DNA from: Epiperipatus broadwayi
Taxonomy: Eukaryota; Onychophora; Udeonychophora; Euonychophora; Peripatidae
Length of the DNA stretch: 64,000 nt
NCBI GenBank assembly: GCA_028023455.1
Contig: JAQFVV010006342.1
Location: 2,131,001-2,195,000, forward strand
Direction of reading: 5' to 3'
This document shows positions 1 through 11,153 of this stretch, in pieces. The notes below the pieces were generated by a model. The model was not told where the DNA came from and ran no database searches. It worked only from the letters and a program-made list of their open reading frames with translations. Positions within the stretch are counted from its first letter, which is position 1, and each line of letters starts with the position of its first letter. Made by a program: the position numbers and the translations under genes.

Positions 1-145
1 TTAAAATCACTCAGCACTTAGACAATCCCAATATCAATAACAATTAATAATCTCAACCTGTTAAAAGGAAGTTGCCTTGACAATTGGTTGAGATTATTGA
101 TTGTTATTGATATTGAGATTATCTAAAAGTATTGACTGATTTCAA
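1..145. repeat. Imperfect foldback (inverted repeat)
   Basis: Positions 29-58 are the reverse complement of 86-115 with about one mismatch. Weaker pairing continues outward to about 1 and 145. The spacer is about 27 bp. It looks like the end of, or a whole, small palindromic element, possibly cut by the window edge. No protein is encoded. Confidence 0.7.
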
Positions 146-1179
146 TGAAATATATTTATTTATACTTTTAAAAAGAAACAACACATAATGTTCAATTGAC
201 ATTTTTATAAACAAATATTATGACAATCTATGAAATACAATTTAACCAGCCATACCATTTAGTTTTATAGAATCCAAATCACAAGCAAATCAAAATAGAC
301 AATTTTAATCTGCCCATAAATGAGATATAACAACAATGTTCATTTCTCTTGTTATAGTGTTTTTACAGTCTATTTATAAGCTTATGTTTAGATGGAATGT
401 GATCTTTTTTCCACCTGCTTCTAATTTGTATTTTATAATACTAGGCAGTATGGTTGGTTCAGTTGTATTCATAGATTGTCATTATATACCTATCAGCCAT
501 TTATAAATGAATATAGCCATCCTGGCTTCAGAAACAGAGAAGAGGCAAAAAAAGCAAGAAGTTAAAGGTAAGTTTTGAAATGACTATATAAATCGATTCA
601 CAAACTGCAAATACTTCCATATGTGCTATGAGTTGCTTCTTTGATGTGTTTCTTAACATCCAGAATGCTCTCATTGGAATCTCTCCTACAATAAGAACTT
701 AACACCTTTCCTATTAAGACTCTCTATTAACTCAATGGAATTAATTGATATTGCACATAAGCTTTATAATATAAATGAAGCCAACATCTTTCACAAACAG
801 TTCAAAATTGCTATAAAATATTTTTTAGAAAGTTTTGCTTTTATTTCTTTTATATGCCCAATTAAATAAAGACGAGTCTTTACAATTTTACATCACTTGT
901 AAATAAAAAACTGAATATCATAATAATTGATCTGAACTCGCCAACAATTGCTTCTGTTATATTTAGATAATAATTGAATTGATAGGTTAATATATAAAAA
1001 TAAAATTACATACTTCTTTCATTAACCACTGCAAATAGTGGTGAGAGTGAAATATTATAATAAAACATAATATCAATACGTTTTTCTTTAAATTGTTTAA
1101 AAATTCAATTATTAATTTTAAAAAAACAAACAAAGAGATTTAGTAAAATTATTGTAAAATCATAATTATTTTAATATTA
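146..1179. other. AT-rich stretch, nothing recognised
   Basis: I read both strands and found no convincing coding frame, tRNA or repeat boundary here. It is plain AT-rich sequence leading into the (AAT)n tract. Confidence 0.5.
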
Positions 1180-1309
<130 letters not shown>

Positions 1310-1609
1310 TGTGTATTTTTTTCTTGCAGTTAAGTTGGGTAACTAGGCAACAAAGCACTATAGCCAGAACATAATATTTGATTATCATTATTTACTCACC
1401 TGTTAGCAGTTAAATAAACAAACCTATATCATATATTTTATTGAAATTTTCACATCATAAAGATTTATAAATAAATGATCTAAACTACAAATTATAACAT
1501 ATTATACATTATCATCTATAATGCTGATTTTGCCTTTTTCTTAACATCATCTAATCCCACCCACCCCTCTAGTTAGAGTGACATAATAATTTGTGATTTT
1601 GATTATAAA

Positions 1610-1830
1610 TTGTACTATTTTCATCATTTAATATTAATTGTTAAATGTCTATAAATTTTTCTATAGACTCAATTTTTTTATATACATTCACCTATTAGTG
1701 GTAGCATGCAGGTTAGAATGTAAAACAATGTTTTAATTGGTATTATTCTTTCTCTTCTTCAGATATTTTCAGCCTGATTAGTGACAATACTAGCATGAGA
1801 ACCAAATCAGAGAACTTTATATACATTAGA
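1610..1830 (-). mobile_element. SINE-1 copy, minus strand
   Basis: Read on the minus strand, it matches the family best seen at 39033-39292 and 46654-46895. It has a body with 'ATCTGAAGAAGAG' followed by an AATAATACC motif, and a 3' end like 'GATGAAAATAGTACAA'. It lies head to head with the plus-strand copy at 1861-2071. The tRNA-like head is badly decayed. Confidence 0.65.
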
Positions 1831-1860
1831 GTAACATTTTAAATTCAATATTTATAAATC

Positions 1861-2071
1861 TAATAGTATCTCATTGACTTTCCATGCTAATACTGTCATT
1901 GGTCAAGCCAGAAACATATGAAAAAGAGTGGAGAATAAAACCAGTTGAAAGGTGTGCTCTCTCTAACTTATATGCTGCTTACTAACTGTTTAAAGTATAT
2001 GAAAACTTTAAATAAAGTTTGAATTTTTAAAGACGTTTAATAATCAATATTAGATGATGAAAATAATCCAA
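1861..2071 (+). mobile_element. SINE-1 copy, plus strand
   Basis: It shares with the other copies a 'CATGCTAATACTGTC' block, a 'GGTCAAGCCAGAAACA' block, a run of TTTAAATAAAGTTT, and the 3' end 'TTAGATGATGAAAATAATCC'. The tRNA-like head is decayed. Together with the minus copy at 1610-1830 it makes a palindrome of about 460 bp. Confidence 0.65.
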
Positions 2072-2854
2072 ATGCACAATTACAACTAAAATACCATAAA
2101 TCACAAACTTTCAGACAAATAATATTAATTAGTGAATATATATATATATATTTGTGAGCCTTTAAGCCATCTACCAGTTTTTGCTATACTGAACACTAAA
2201 ATAAATTCCAAAATCTTTTTTTTTAGATAAGAATAAATAAATAAAATATGAAATATATCTAATTTCCAGAATAAGATATTTTCTCATTTATATTTAATAA
2301 TTCAGCTTAAATAACAAATGCTTTGCCAGCAGTAATAACTACTTTCATTTGTTAATTATTGTAATTTTCTTGAATGATTATGTTTTTAATCAACATTGAA
2401 ATTTTAGACAATTAACACGTCTGAATTCTTTTTTAACAGATGATAATAATTTAAAATATTTAAATTATTGGTACTCTAAATTCATATCTAAATGTTATAT
2501 ATATATTGTGGATTTAAAAAATGTGAATTTTAATTATTTATGATCAATAAATATCAGGTACTTGTGTGCACATTTGTGCTTTTATAATGTGAATTGATTT
2601 CTTTATAGAAAGCTTGCCTTGAAATATATTTTTAAAAATATTTAAAAGACAAAAAATATTAAGAGTTTAATTGAATTAGAAAGCTCTGATGCATTATTAA
2701 TACGAAGGCTATAGCCAACAGATGGATGGTGGTTTCTTTTATTCTAATGTGACTTTATGCACTATAAACTGTGAACATTTATTATATTTTAGCATTATTT
2801 GTAATAATGTAATATGTAAACCTCAATGTATTAATTCTTTTCATGAAAATATGT
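2072..2854. other. AT-rich stretch, nothing recognised
   Basis: No coding frame or repeat family recognised. A short TATATA run lies at about 2137-2150. Confidence 0.45.
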
Positions 2855-3060
2855 AATTCTTAAGCACTCGTTGACTTACAGTTCAGATGAAAAGGTATAA
2901 ATTAATAAACATAAACTCATTAGTTGCACTGAGCCAGCTTTCAGAAAAACACCACCAGAATCAATATTTTGTTGAAGTTGGCTCATTGCAATTAATTAGT
3001 TTATGTTTATTAATTTAAACCTTTTCATCTGAACTCGAAGTCAATTAGTGCTTAAGAATT
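2855..3060. repeat. MITE-like element with ~80-bp inverted ends
   Basis: The ends read AATTCTTAAGCAC and GTGCTTAAGAATT. Arms 2855-2935 and 2981-3060 are about 90% reverse-complementary, with a loop of about 45 bp. It has no coding capacity. No clear target-site duplication is visible, so the exact ends are an estimate. Confidence 0.8.
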
Positions 3061-3644
3061 AATAATGTAATAGTAATAATGATAATAGTAACATAATTAT
3101 TATTGGTAAGCATTTATTGAAACTTGAAAAAGCTATCAGATTATTACTGGAAATATCAAGCGATAAATGGAACAAGTAGGAAAAAGTAGTCGAAGTATGC
3201 TTTTTTTTTTGTTTACAAACGAAAATAAAGAAAAGTAATATGTATAAAATAAAATATGTTATACAATACTTTTTTACAAATGAGACTACAATTGACAGAT
3301 GGCTAAAAAAAATTGGAAATATAATTAAAACGAAAAATGAAAATACAAATTTATTTGTATAAGTAAATAAGAAGAAAAAAAATATGAATTTAGTTGTACA
3401 AGATAATTAAGCAAATGCATAACAAGAAAAAAATATGAAATGAATTGTACAATGTAATTGTTTTATAATAAATAAAAGATTACAGTGGTAAGTTGAAATA
3501 CTATGGTATTGAGGAGTAGTGGTTTCTTTTTCCAATTTGTCACCTCTTTCAAATCAAAGTAGATTTTGCTAGTTTGTAGAATTGATTTTTTTTATAGAGC
3601 TATTGCGTATTAAATTTATCTAAAGATTTTTAAAACTACCTGTA

Positions 3645-3930
3645 ATATTAATATTTCTATAGTATAATTTTTATTATACCACTAAAAGATTGTGATTTGG
3701 GCCAACTGATGAGTGCTGATTTAGCACAAAATGTACATCTTGGGGATCATACATCTTTTTTTACATATCTTTGATTATATATTTATGATTACACCTCTCC
3801 ACAAGGTGTTAAAAGCATATAGAAGCCAGCCTCTATCTTGTGTGAGAGTGGTGTAGTGAAAATTAAACTGCAGACATATTATACATTAAGTGGATAATCT
3901 ATAGTCTAATAAATGACTAATAAAAATTAT
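3645..3930. repeat. Foldback family F4, copy A (carries hammerhead relic)
   Basis: Left arm 3649-3683 and right arm 3847-3881 are inverted copies (TATAGTATAATTTTTATTATACCACT against AGTGGTGTAGTGAAAATTAAACTGCAG, imperfect). The interior contains a CACAAGGTGTTAAAAG block also found at about 18603-18626 and 18957-18974. It lies inside the 3151-4917 element, so it is either a later insertion or part of that element. Confidence 0.65.
3692..3750 (+). ncRNA. Hammerhead ribozyme relic (one core change)
   Basis: CTGATGA (3706-3712) is followed by stem II GTGCT/AGCAC (3713-3717 with 3723-3727) and then AAAA (3728-3731) where GAAA is required. Stem III is ATG/CAT around a TA loop, and the cleavage-site pair is T3738 C3739. 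Stem I is CCAA (3702-3705) with TTGG (3740-3743), plus outer TGAT with ATCA. Every hammerhead element is in order, but conserved G12 is A, so it is probably inactive. Confidence 0.65.
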
Positions 3931-4607
3931 TAATATGCCTGTAGTATTATTTTGAGAATATCCATACATGTAAAACCATTGCTTTAACTTCTTTTGTTTG
4001 CCAAAAAAAAAACTAAACCTAACCCCCATTATCTATTTTTTTTAGATTCTTTATAGACAAAAAAAACTCCATTTGTTTGCTTTAAATACCATCTCCCCAA
4101 TGTAATACTGTTTCAATTGAAACACACAAAAAATTGTTAATTTTGATTTATTTTGGTCAAGAAAGTAATTGATTATTTTCTTTGATTTTATTTTTTCCAT
4201 TCACAATAATCTCACAAAAAACATCCACGTATCCATTTTTGATACCCATTATCTATGTAAGCATGCAAAAATATCTAGCAGATGCTTGACTTAAATGATT
4301 ATGTCATACAATTCAATATTCAACCATAATTTTTTTTTTAAATAATCTTGTACAACTCATTTCATACTTTAGTTTGTACAATTAAATTCGAATTTTTTTT
4401 TTATTTATTTGTAACCTTTATACATTCTTTTTTTTTAAAAAAATTTGTATGAGTAAATTCATATTTTCATTCTTCTTGTTTATTTGTTTAATTAAATTTC
4501 TAAATTTTTTAGCAGTCTGTCAATTTATACTTAACATATTTTATATTTGGTATTTTCCTGAAGGTTTGTGATAATAGTGTTCCGATTGTATTTTTATATT
4601 GGACTAT

Positions 4608-4826
4608 CAAGAATCTAAGGGTCAAGGTTCGAATCCCATGATAGTACTGTCACTGGTCAGGCCAGAAACACCTGAAGAAGAGAGAACAATCCCTCTTGAA
4701 ACATTGAGCATATATTAACCTGTCTGGCGTGCTATTACTAACAGTTGAATATATTGGGAATATTTAAATAAAATTACATTTTTTAAAGACATTCAATACA
4801 CATAGTAGATGATGGAAATAGTCCAA
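4608..4826 (+). mobile_element. SINE-1 copy, 5'-truncated
   Basis: It begins inside the tRNA-like head. A clear B-box-like GGTTCGAATCCC lies at about 4626-4637. The SINE-1 body with CCTGAAGAAGAG follows, and the tail is 'AGATGATGGAAATAGTCCAA'. It lies in the right arm of the 3151-4917 element, so it inserted after that element formed. Confidence 0.75.
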
Positions 4827-4917
4827 TATAAAAATATTTTATATTTACTTAATTTCATTCACATAACACACATTACTTTTCTTTTTTTTGTTTGTAAACT
4901 AAAACTGCTTGATATTT

Positions 4918-6400
4918 TTAGTAGTCAACCTATGCTCCTCCAAAGTGTCAATAGCTATTCCTAAGCACCTCCTGTTAATTACAGTGCCAAATATAAAAAT
5001 AAAGTTTGAAATTAAATCACTAAAGCAATTGTTACTTATTAATAAGTTATATAGTTTCTAGCTATAGCACAAGACTTAGCAAAAATATATGTAGAATGAC
5101 TGAAATATTTTTGGCAAGAGAAACAAAGTTTTAAATCAATGGAGAATTCTATTGCAAATTAGTTTTTTAGTCCATTAAAGTTTTTAGTTAACAAATCAAT
5201 TTTTAAATTTTGTCATCAAATATGTTAATTAATTACAGTGCTGAATATATGAATTTTAAAATTATATATCTAAAATGACTAAAATTGTTAATAATTGGTA
5301 TTTCCTCTAACTGCAGCATATAGCAATAGATTTAGGAATTATCGATAGGCCATCTTTTATTTAAACAATTTCTAGAGTTGTGAAAATTATTTTTGGATTT
5401 TAAAAAAATTCAAATGATATTAAATTAAAATTTTAATATAAAATGTATAGTAATAGAAGTAGATAAGTAAGTAGAACAACATGAAAGACAGCCCTCGTGT
5501 AGAAACAATGGAGAAGACATTACTTACTAGGTATGTCAAATGATAGATGATGAAGTTTTGTGGTTGACTTTTTGATTTTTATTACTCTATTTTAGATGTC
5601 TAGATATTATTAATTAGAGTTATGAATAACTAGATACCAATTTATTAATCAATATTTGAATAGACATCTGGATCGGATATGAGCCAGCTATGTAAAAAAA
5701 TTCTATTCTAAAATTGTTAAAAATCTTCAGCTATTGGAAAACATTTTCAAGTTCCAGTGGATGCAAGCATTGTATTTTGAGCACATCAGTATACTAATAA
5801 GTCCACAAAGCTCTTTATATATTGTGCCCTTTTCTATAGGTCAATTATGATTATAAATGGTCATTTACTAAAAAATTTTAAAATTAATATTATATAGTAT
5901 TTAAAATTATAAACTATGGTTAGGCAATAAAGGGTTAATGTAATATATTTAATAATAAGTATTGTGATGGTGGGGATTGCATCTAGTTCTATATTTTTCT
6001 AAATTATTTTTCAAAATTTTATATAATCATTTTAAATAATATAACTAGCAAATTTATTAAGACAGATAAAACTAGACTAAACACCGGAAATGTCTATGTG
6101 ACTGTCTGGAATATTTTATGTATAAGCACCAGTTTAAATTAATACTAATAATTAAAATATTTAAATAGTACATTATAGAACTGGATGGAATTGTCACACA
6201 TTATAATAAAAAGATAAGATTGTACATTTTATTAATTATTGTTTCAAAATTATTTAGAAGTAATTAAATTGTAATAGATAATAATTAATTTGGAAGTAAT
6301 AATAGGTTAATATTTAAGTCTATTACGTCATGATTTTAAAACTTTAGAAATTGTTTATAGAATCCAAGTAGGAATTGACCAATAAAAAGATAGATTTTGG
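4918..6400. other. AT-rich stretch, nothing recognised
   Basis: No supported gene or repeat. It is a mix of poly-A/T and short TA runs. Confidence 0.45.
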
Positions 6401-6698
6401 CAGACAATAAAAATCGCGCCAATTAATTGTATAAACGAGGAGAACAAAAATGTGTTGACTCCAGAGCAGAGGTAAAATTTTAAGCTCTTTGAAATTTCTT
6501 TCTTTCTTCAATTATTAGTCAATTTTATTATAATTTTTAATAAATATCTTTGAAAGAAAATAACTGACAATTTTAAAATCTTTCGAAACGAATCTAAGAA
6601 TAAAATTTTAAAAAAAGTTCTCATAATAATGTTTCACTAACTCCACAGTTACCTGCCAGTGGATTCTATTAAAATATAATCTGAATTTTCAATAAAAA

Positions 6699-7732
6699 AT
6701 GGATGGATTCTTAAAACCAAGTTATAAATTTTGTAATAGTTCAAAAATGTTAATGTCGTTCATTGATATAGTTCGTATAGCGTATAACTATGAAAACTGC
6801 TTTCATGCGTGTAAAATTAATGAAAGGACATTGTGCGCAAAGTTAATGAATATAATGAAAAATAAAAATAAATATTATTCGTGTAAGAATAAATGGACAA
6901 AAAGAATTTTATGAATTGCTTTCTTTAAGATGACCTACTCTAGAAATAGTTAAAGATTGAAAATGTTGTATATAAAATAATAATGAATAAAAGGGAAATT
7001 TATCAAGAAAAAGTACTTGCCTAAAGAAGAAAAAATATTTTACAGAGAAATAAATATAAATATTGGATCCATGGAAAAAAAACAATTGGTACCGTAATGA
7101 TTAAATACTCGTAGTTCTGCTAGAAATAAAGATGCATCAACGCGCCGAGGTAATATTCGCCCGAACATTAAAAAACTTCGTGGGATAATTAAATAAATAT
7201 TTTTTAATAATTTTGAATTAAACATTGAAACTAAAGATCGTCTAAACAGTTTACTAAATGAACTAATTTGTTTAAAACTCTAATAATCAGAAAGGAGAAC
7301 ATTCGGGAAAGAAGAAATAATAAATATGATGGGACTAACCAAGATTTACCGACAGAAAAATACGTGATTATGGTTTAAATTATTTTCTTTATTAATTTAA
7401 GTTAAACATTGAATTTAGATAGCGATAGGGAAACAAATACATTAATTCACAATAACATTATATAAAATAATATGTTTTTGATTTTGAATGTTCAAATAAA
7501 ATTGTATGCGTGTGGAAATTTTGTATGTTTGCGATGCTCGAGGAGAAAGAAACCTACTACGAACTCTAATAGGAAGGTAAAGATTATTTTGGTACATTTT
7601 ATGGTTATTAATAATATAATGTATGTTTTGTTTATTTAGATCAGCTGTGAATCGAATGAATGTAATGCAAAATTTTATTATTATAATTATTGTAAGACGC
7701 ATTTTGAAAAACAACACTCTAAAACACTATGA
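6699..7732 (+). pseudogene. Decayed coding region of unknown family, CpG-rich patch
   Basis: Several short open stretches lie in tandem on one strand and look protein-like rather than random. 6699-6914 is a 71-residue frame starting MDGFLKPSYKFCN. 7101-7365 shares one frame broken by TAA codons, with basic segments such as SARNKDASTRRGN. 7290-7375 is an overlapping frame with KYDGTNQDLPTEKY. 7472-7732 has one TAG and cysteine-rich stretches (CGNFVCLRC; later CESNEC then YCKTH) that could once have bound zinc. CpG is commoner here than in the flanks. I do not recognise the family. A transposase, a viral relic or a dead host gene are all possible. I joined no fragments, and a function cannot be assigned. 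Confidence 0.35.
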
Positions 7733-8746
7733 GATGTAATTAGATTTTTTAAAAATATGCATACGATAATCATTTAATGTGTTATTAATATAGTTCAATA
7801 TAACCAATGGTTATGTCATATTTTCTGTTAATTTTCCGATTGGGATATTTAAGTGTTATTTTAATAAAACGTAGATGTCGAACCTACAGTGTAATAAAGC
7901 AAGACAAATTGTTCTTATAGAATAGGGAAATGCTTTTATATTAGTGAATTTTGTTTATTGTTTTAAAAGGTAGTTAGTTTTATCGATGTTGGATACAGTG
8001 AAAATCTTGAGAGATAGTTTGGATAGTGACTTGGTAGTACGTGGAGATTCGGAAACCAAGATGGTGTATTTAAAAACTAGGATGCTACAGGGAATGAATT
8101 AATAAGTAGTTTTAGATGGTAATCAGCGTAGTTAACAAAGTCCTATGACTGTTACACATGTTGTCATGGACAGTGTTATTTTTATCTTTCTTATGAATCT
8201 TATTAGATGTTTGGTAAAGCTGAATAAATAGCTGCCACATCATGCTTATCGTCAGGGTTATCAGACAAGGAATGTCGGCCCTATTCACACTGTTCCATAC
8301 ATTTTGAAGTATATATTTTGATGTTATCTATCTATCTTCCCAATATCCTATACATCTCTCGCTATCTTTATCTGTATTTCTTGCAACTACATCGTTATTT
8401 GATAAGTCTATTGAAAAGAAACAATAAATATTTTAGAATGTATTTCATGCTGTTATTTGAAATAAGAATAGTTAAGTATTAACAAAGAGTAGATTATGAT
8501 TATTGAAAGAGAGATGCAGATATCCTAAGAGAGGAAGGAGTCAGAGAATTATTTTAAATTTTAAGAAATGAACTATAATTTGATAAAAATATACCCAAAT
8601 AGAAATATACCAAAATATTAAAAATGATTTAACGTTTTCTTATTGTTGATTATATTTAAAAATATAAGTATTGCATATTTAAAGAATATAATAACATTCG
8701 ATGATTATAATATATGTTAAACTGAAACAGGAAATAATTAAGCCCG

Positions 8747-9274
8747 TGTTATGGCATTATACATGAGTATGGCTTATAGAATAAATGTATTAGAGTTACG
8801 AGCATTAGATAACAAACGTAATAGGTAGTAATAATATTTGAACAATATGCAGAGTGACTTATATAGAGTTACAAAAGAATGTAAATTTTTTTTAAGAGGA
8901 AAAAACTATATTGATTGTAAATTTATAATGTTTATAAATGATGTTTACCCACATATATAATTTATAATACTGTAATTTTAATATTAAAAGGTAAAGAATA
9001 GTATTACCCATATAATAGTTAAACTAAGTAATATAATAAACCTAATTAGAAATAAATAAATAACTTATAAAAGGTATAATTTTAATCAACTATAAAAGAA
9101 ATCTAAAAATGTATAATTTAACTTTTGTAGTGTTAAAAGAAAGGAAGATATCCCTTGTAAATAAATGTAAATAGATTTGTTTGTTTTTAATCTTAATTTT
9201 GATTGTTGTTAATAAAATTCTAAAATTTGTTTATTAAAACTTGTGTCTGAGTTTTGTTTCTCTACATCATTACA
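8747..9274 (+). mobile_element. Possible solo LTR
   Basis: The segment begins TGTTATGGCATTATAC and ends CTCTACATCATTACA, so it has TG...CA ends. Near the right end are CCCTTGTAAATAAATG (about 9151) and AATAAAATTC (9211), then 'ACTTGTGTCTGAGTTTTG' (about 9239-9256), a layout like R/U5 of Ty3-type LTRs. No second LTR, primer-binding site or matching target duplication is visible, so this rests on form alone. Confidence 0.35.
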
Positions 9275-10645
9275 TGAGTTTACAGGATATGTTTGCCATC
9301 ATTAAAATAAGTATATAATTGTTTTGCACAAAATATAAATAAAGAAGTATATTTAATCTTAAATGTTTATTGGTGTTTTGTAATTGAATAATTATGAAAT
9401 TGCATTACGTTACTGGTCATAAATCCATTGTCATAATAATTTGCTAAATTGTGTGCTATTAGTTGCCACTTGCTTCATTTATCAGATTATCTAAACACTG
9501 CCACTTACTAATTTATTTTATTACATAAGGAAAAAGATAAACAAAGGGAGGATATTGAATTATTAACTAATTTATTACGGTTATAAATTTGCGATAAAAG
9601 AAAAGCCGTACTAGTTAGATTAAACAATGAAGATTGTGATTATTATTCTTATTGTTTTATTATTAATCTAACTTTAGAGTAGTAAATTATGACACAAAAT
9701 CCCTTATCATATTTTGCTACTTTATTTTAATTTAACCTTGAATAAATTTAAGAACCTGAGATTATTTTTTCTGAGCTAGATAATTACTATTATTGTTATG
9801 ATAGATAAAAGATTAATACTTTAATTGTTAAATGAGTTTAGTGATTAGAAGTTGCAGAAGTCATAAGAATACTATGTAGTTATTATATGTAACAGTAGTA
9901 TAAGGGGGGATAGTGTTCTTATGCCATTGAGGTGGTATCCTATGGGATATTATCTCAATGCAATCTACTGTGTCACCTTATTTCCACTTCTAGTCTTATG
10001 AATTATAGAATAGTTATTTGAGTTAGTCTAAAACAGAACCTAAGGTAATTTAAGAAACCTGAGCTAGTAAAGTATTTAATTGAATATCTCATTAATTATT
10101 AGAGCTAGAACCCGGTGAGGCGATTTCACTATATTATATTATTATTTTGGGAGAAGTGGAGTACACATGTACACGTAAATACATGTAGGGTGAGAAGGTA
10201 GATTGTGGCGTAACGTGGTGGGCTCGATGGGTACGCAGTTATACAACGTACAGAGAGGGTAGATAATATATATATATCATAAATAAAGTAATAAAGCTTC
10301 TATTCTATTGGGAAGTCAAAATAAGATTAAATTTATTTTCCAGAATGACAATTTAGTAATGATCATATTTGTTTATATAACAATAAATGTGTATTTATTT
10401 ATTTCAATATATGATAAATTTTAATCTCACATCAATACTATTAGTCTACTAAAGTCAGGTCAGATAAGAATTATGATTCTGTTCATAATCCAGAATTTAT
10501 AATATATTCAGTATGTAACTAGATGCCATCTACAGAGCTAAATATAAAATAATATTATAGAATTACTAAGCTCTTACTTTTTAATTATTGAAAGGTTAAA
10601 CTAAAATTAAATTAGGTCCAAGCATTAATTTTCACTTACCAATCT
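9275..10645. other. No gene seen; weak palindrome near 9.9 kb
   Basis: An imperfect palindrome lies at about 9899-9984 (ATTGAGGTGGTA against TATTATCTCAAT, with flanks partly pairing). A short one is near 10165-10190 (ACATGTACACGTAAATACATGT-like). Nothing else is recognised. Confidence 0.35.
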
Positions 10646-11153
10646 ATAATTTTAATCAGAAGGGAATTACACCCTATACACATGCACTGTAATGTTATTT
10701 TAATATCACAATGATATTTTGTTGAGAGCAAAGGATACTCTCAAACCAAAACACAAAATTTTTAAAAAAAAAAGATCATCCATCTTACCTTTGTATCTAA
10801 ATTCACTTATACAGGTCAATCTAAAGGTCGTGAGAGTGTGAAGGTCTTTCTGTAATCACTTTACATTCTATCTATTAGCAATCACAAAATCTTCTAATTT
10901 ACTGCCTGTTAATATTTTGGAACTATTAGAATCTATGTAACTCTCTATTTAATTTACTAGTGCAGTATTTGTACATAATTTTAATCAGAAGGGAATTACA
11001 CCCTATCCATATACACCATAAGGTTGTCTTAATATCTTAATGTTGTTTTATTGAGTATGAAGGATACTGTCAAATCAAAGCAGAAGATAGAGAATTTAAA
11101 AAGATATCTTATTTTTGCATCTAAATTCACTTAAATAGGCCAATCTATAGTAA
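10646..11153. repeat. Direct repeat, ~175-bp unit, two copies
   Basis: 10646-10825 and 10975-11153 share ATAATTTTAATCAGAAGGG at the left, a GGATACT-TCAAA block in the middle and TCTAAATTCACTTA-AAGG-CAATCTA near the right. Starts are 329 bp apart, with unrelated sequence between. They could be two members of one dispersed repeat or a local duplication. Confidence 0.75.

Larger units (their letters stand above)
3151..4917. repeat. 1.77-kb element with ~310-bp terminal inverted repeats
   Basis: It starts AAATATCAAGC (3151) and ends GCTTGATATTT (4917). Further pairings are GTTTACAAAC at 3211 with its complement at about 4890, the 'TTGACAGATGGCTAAAAAA' region near 3294 with its complement near 4505, and 3330-3440 with 4340-4490. 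The right arm is longer because a SINE-1 copy (about 4608-4826) sits in it. The centre also holds a hammerhead-bearing foldback. No transposase frame is visible, so this is non-autonomous. Confidence 0.65.

Noticed and set aside
4660-4705. SINE-1 body CCTGAAGAAGAG...CTCTTGAAAC as a hammerhead
   Set aside because: It resembles CTGANGA plus GAAA, but the stem AAGAG/CTCTT uses the A9 position and no stem III or stem I partner follows. Other SINE-1 copies do not keep the core. A covariance scan could still be run on the consensus.
8040-8300. Weak resemblance to a LINE reverse transcriptase (VVLDGNQ and following)
   Set aside because: Only a few residues match the pattern, frames are broken throughout, and no catalytic motif is readable.
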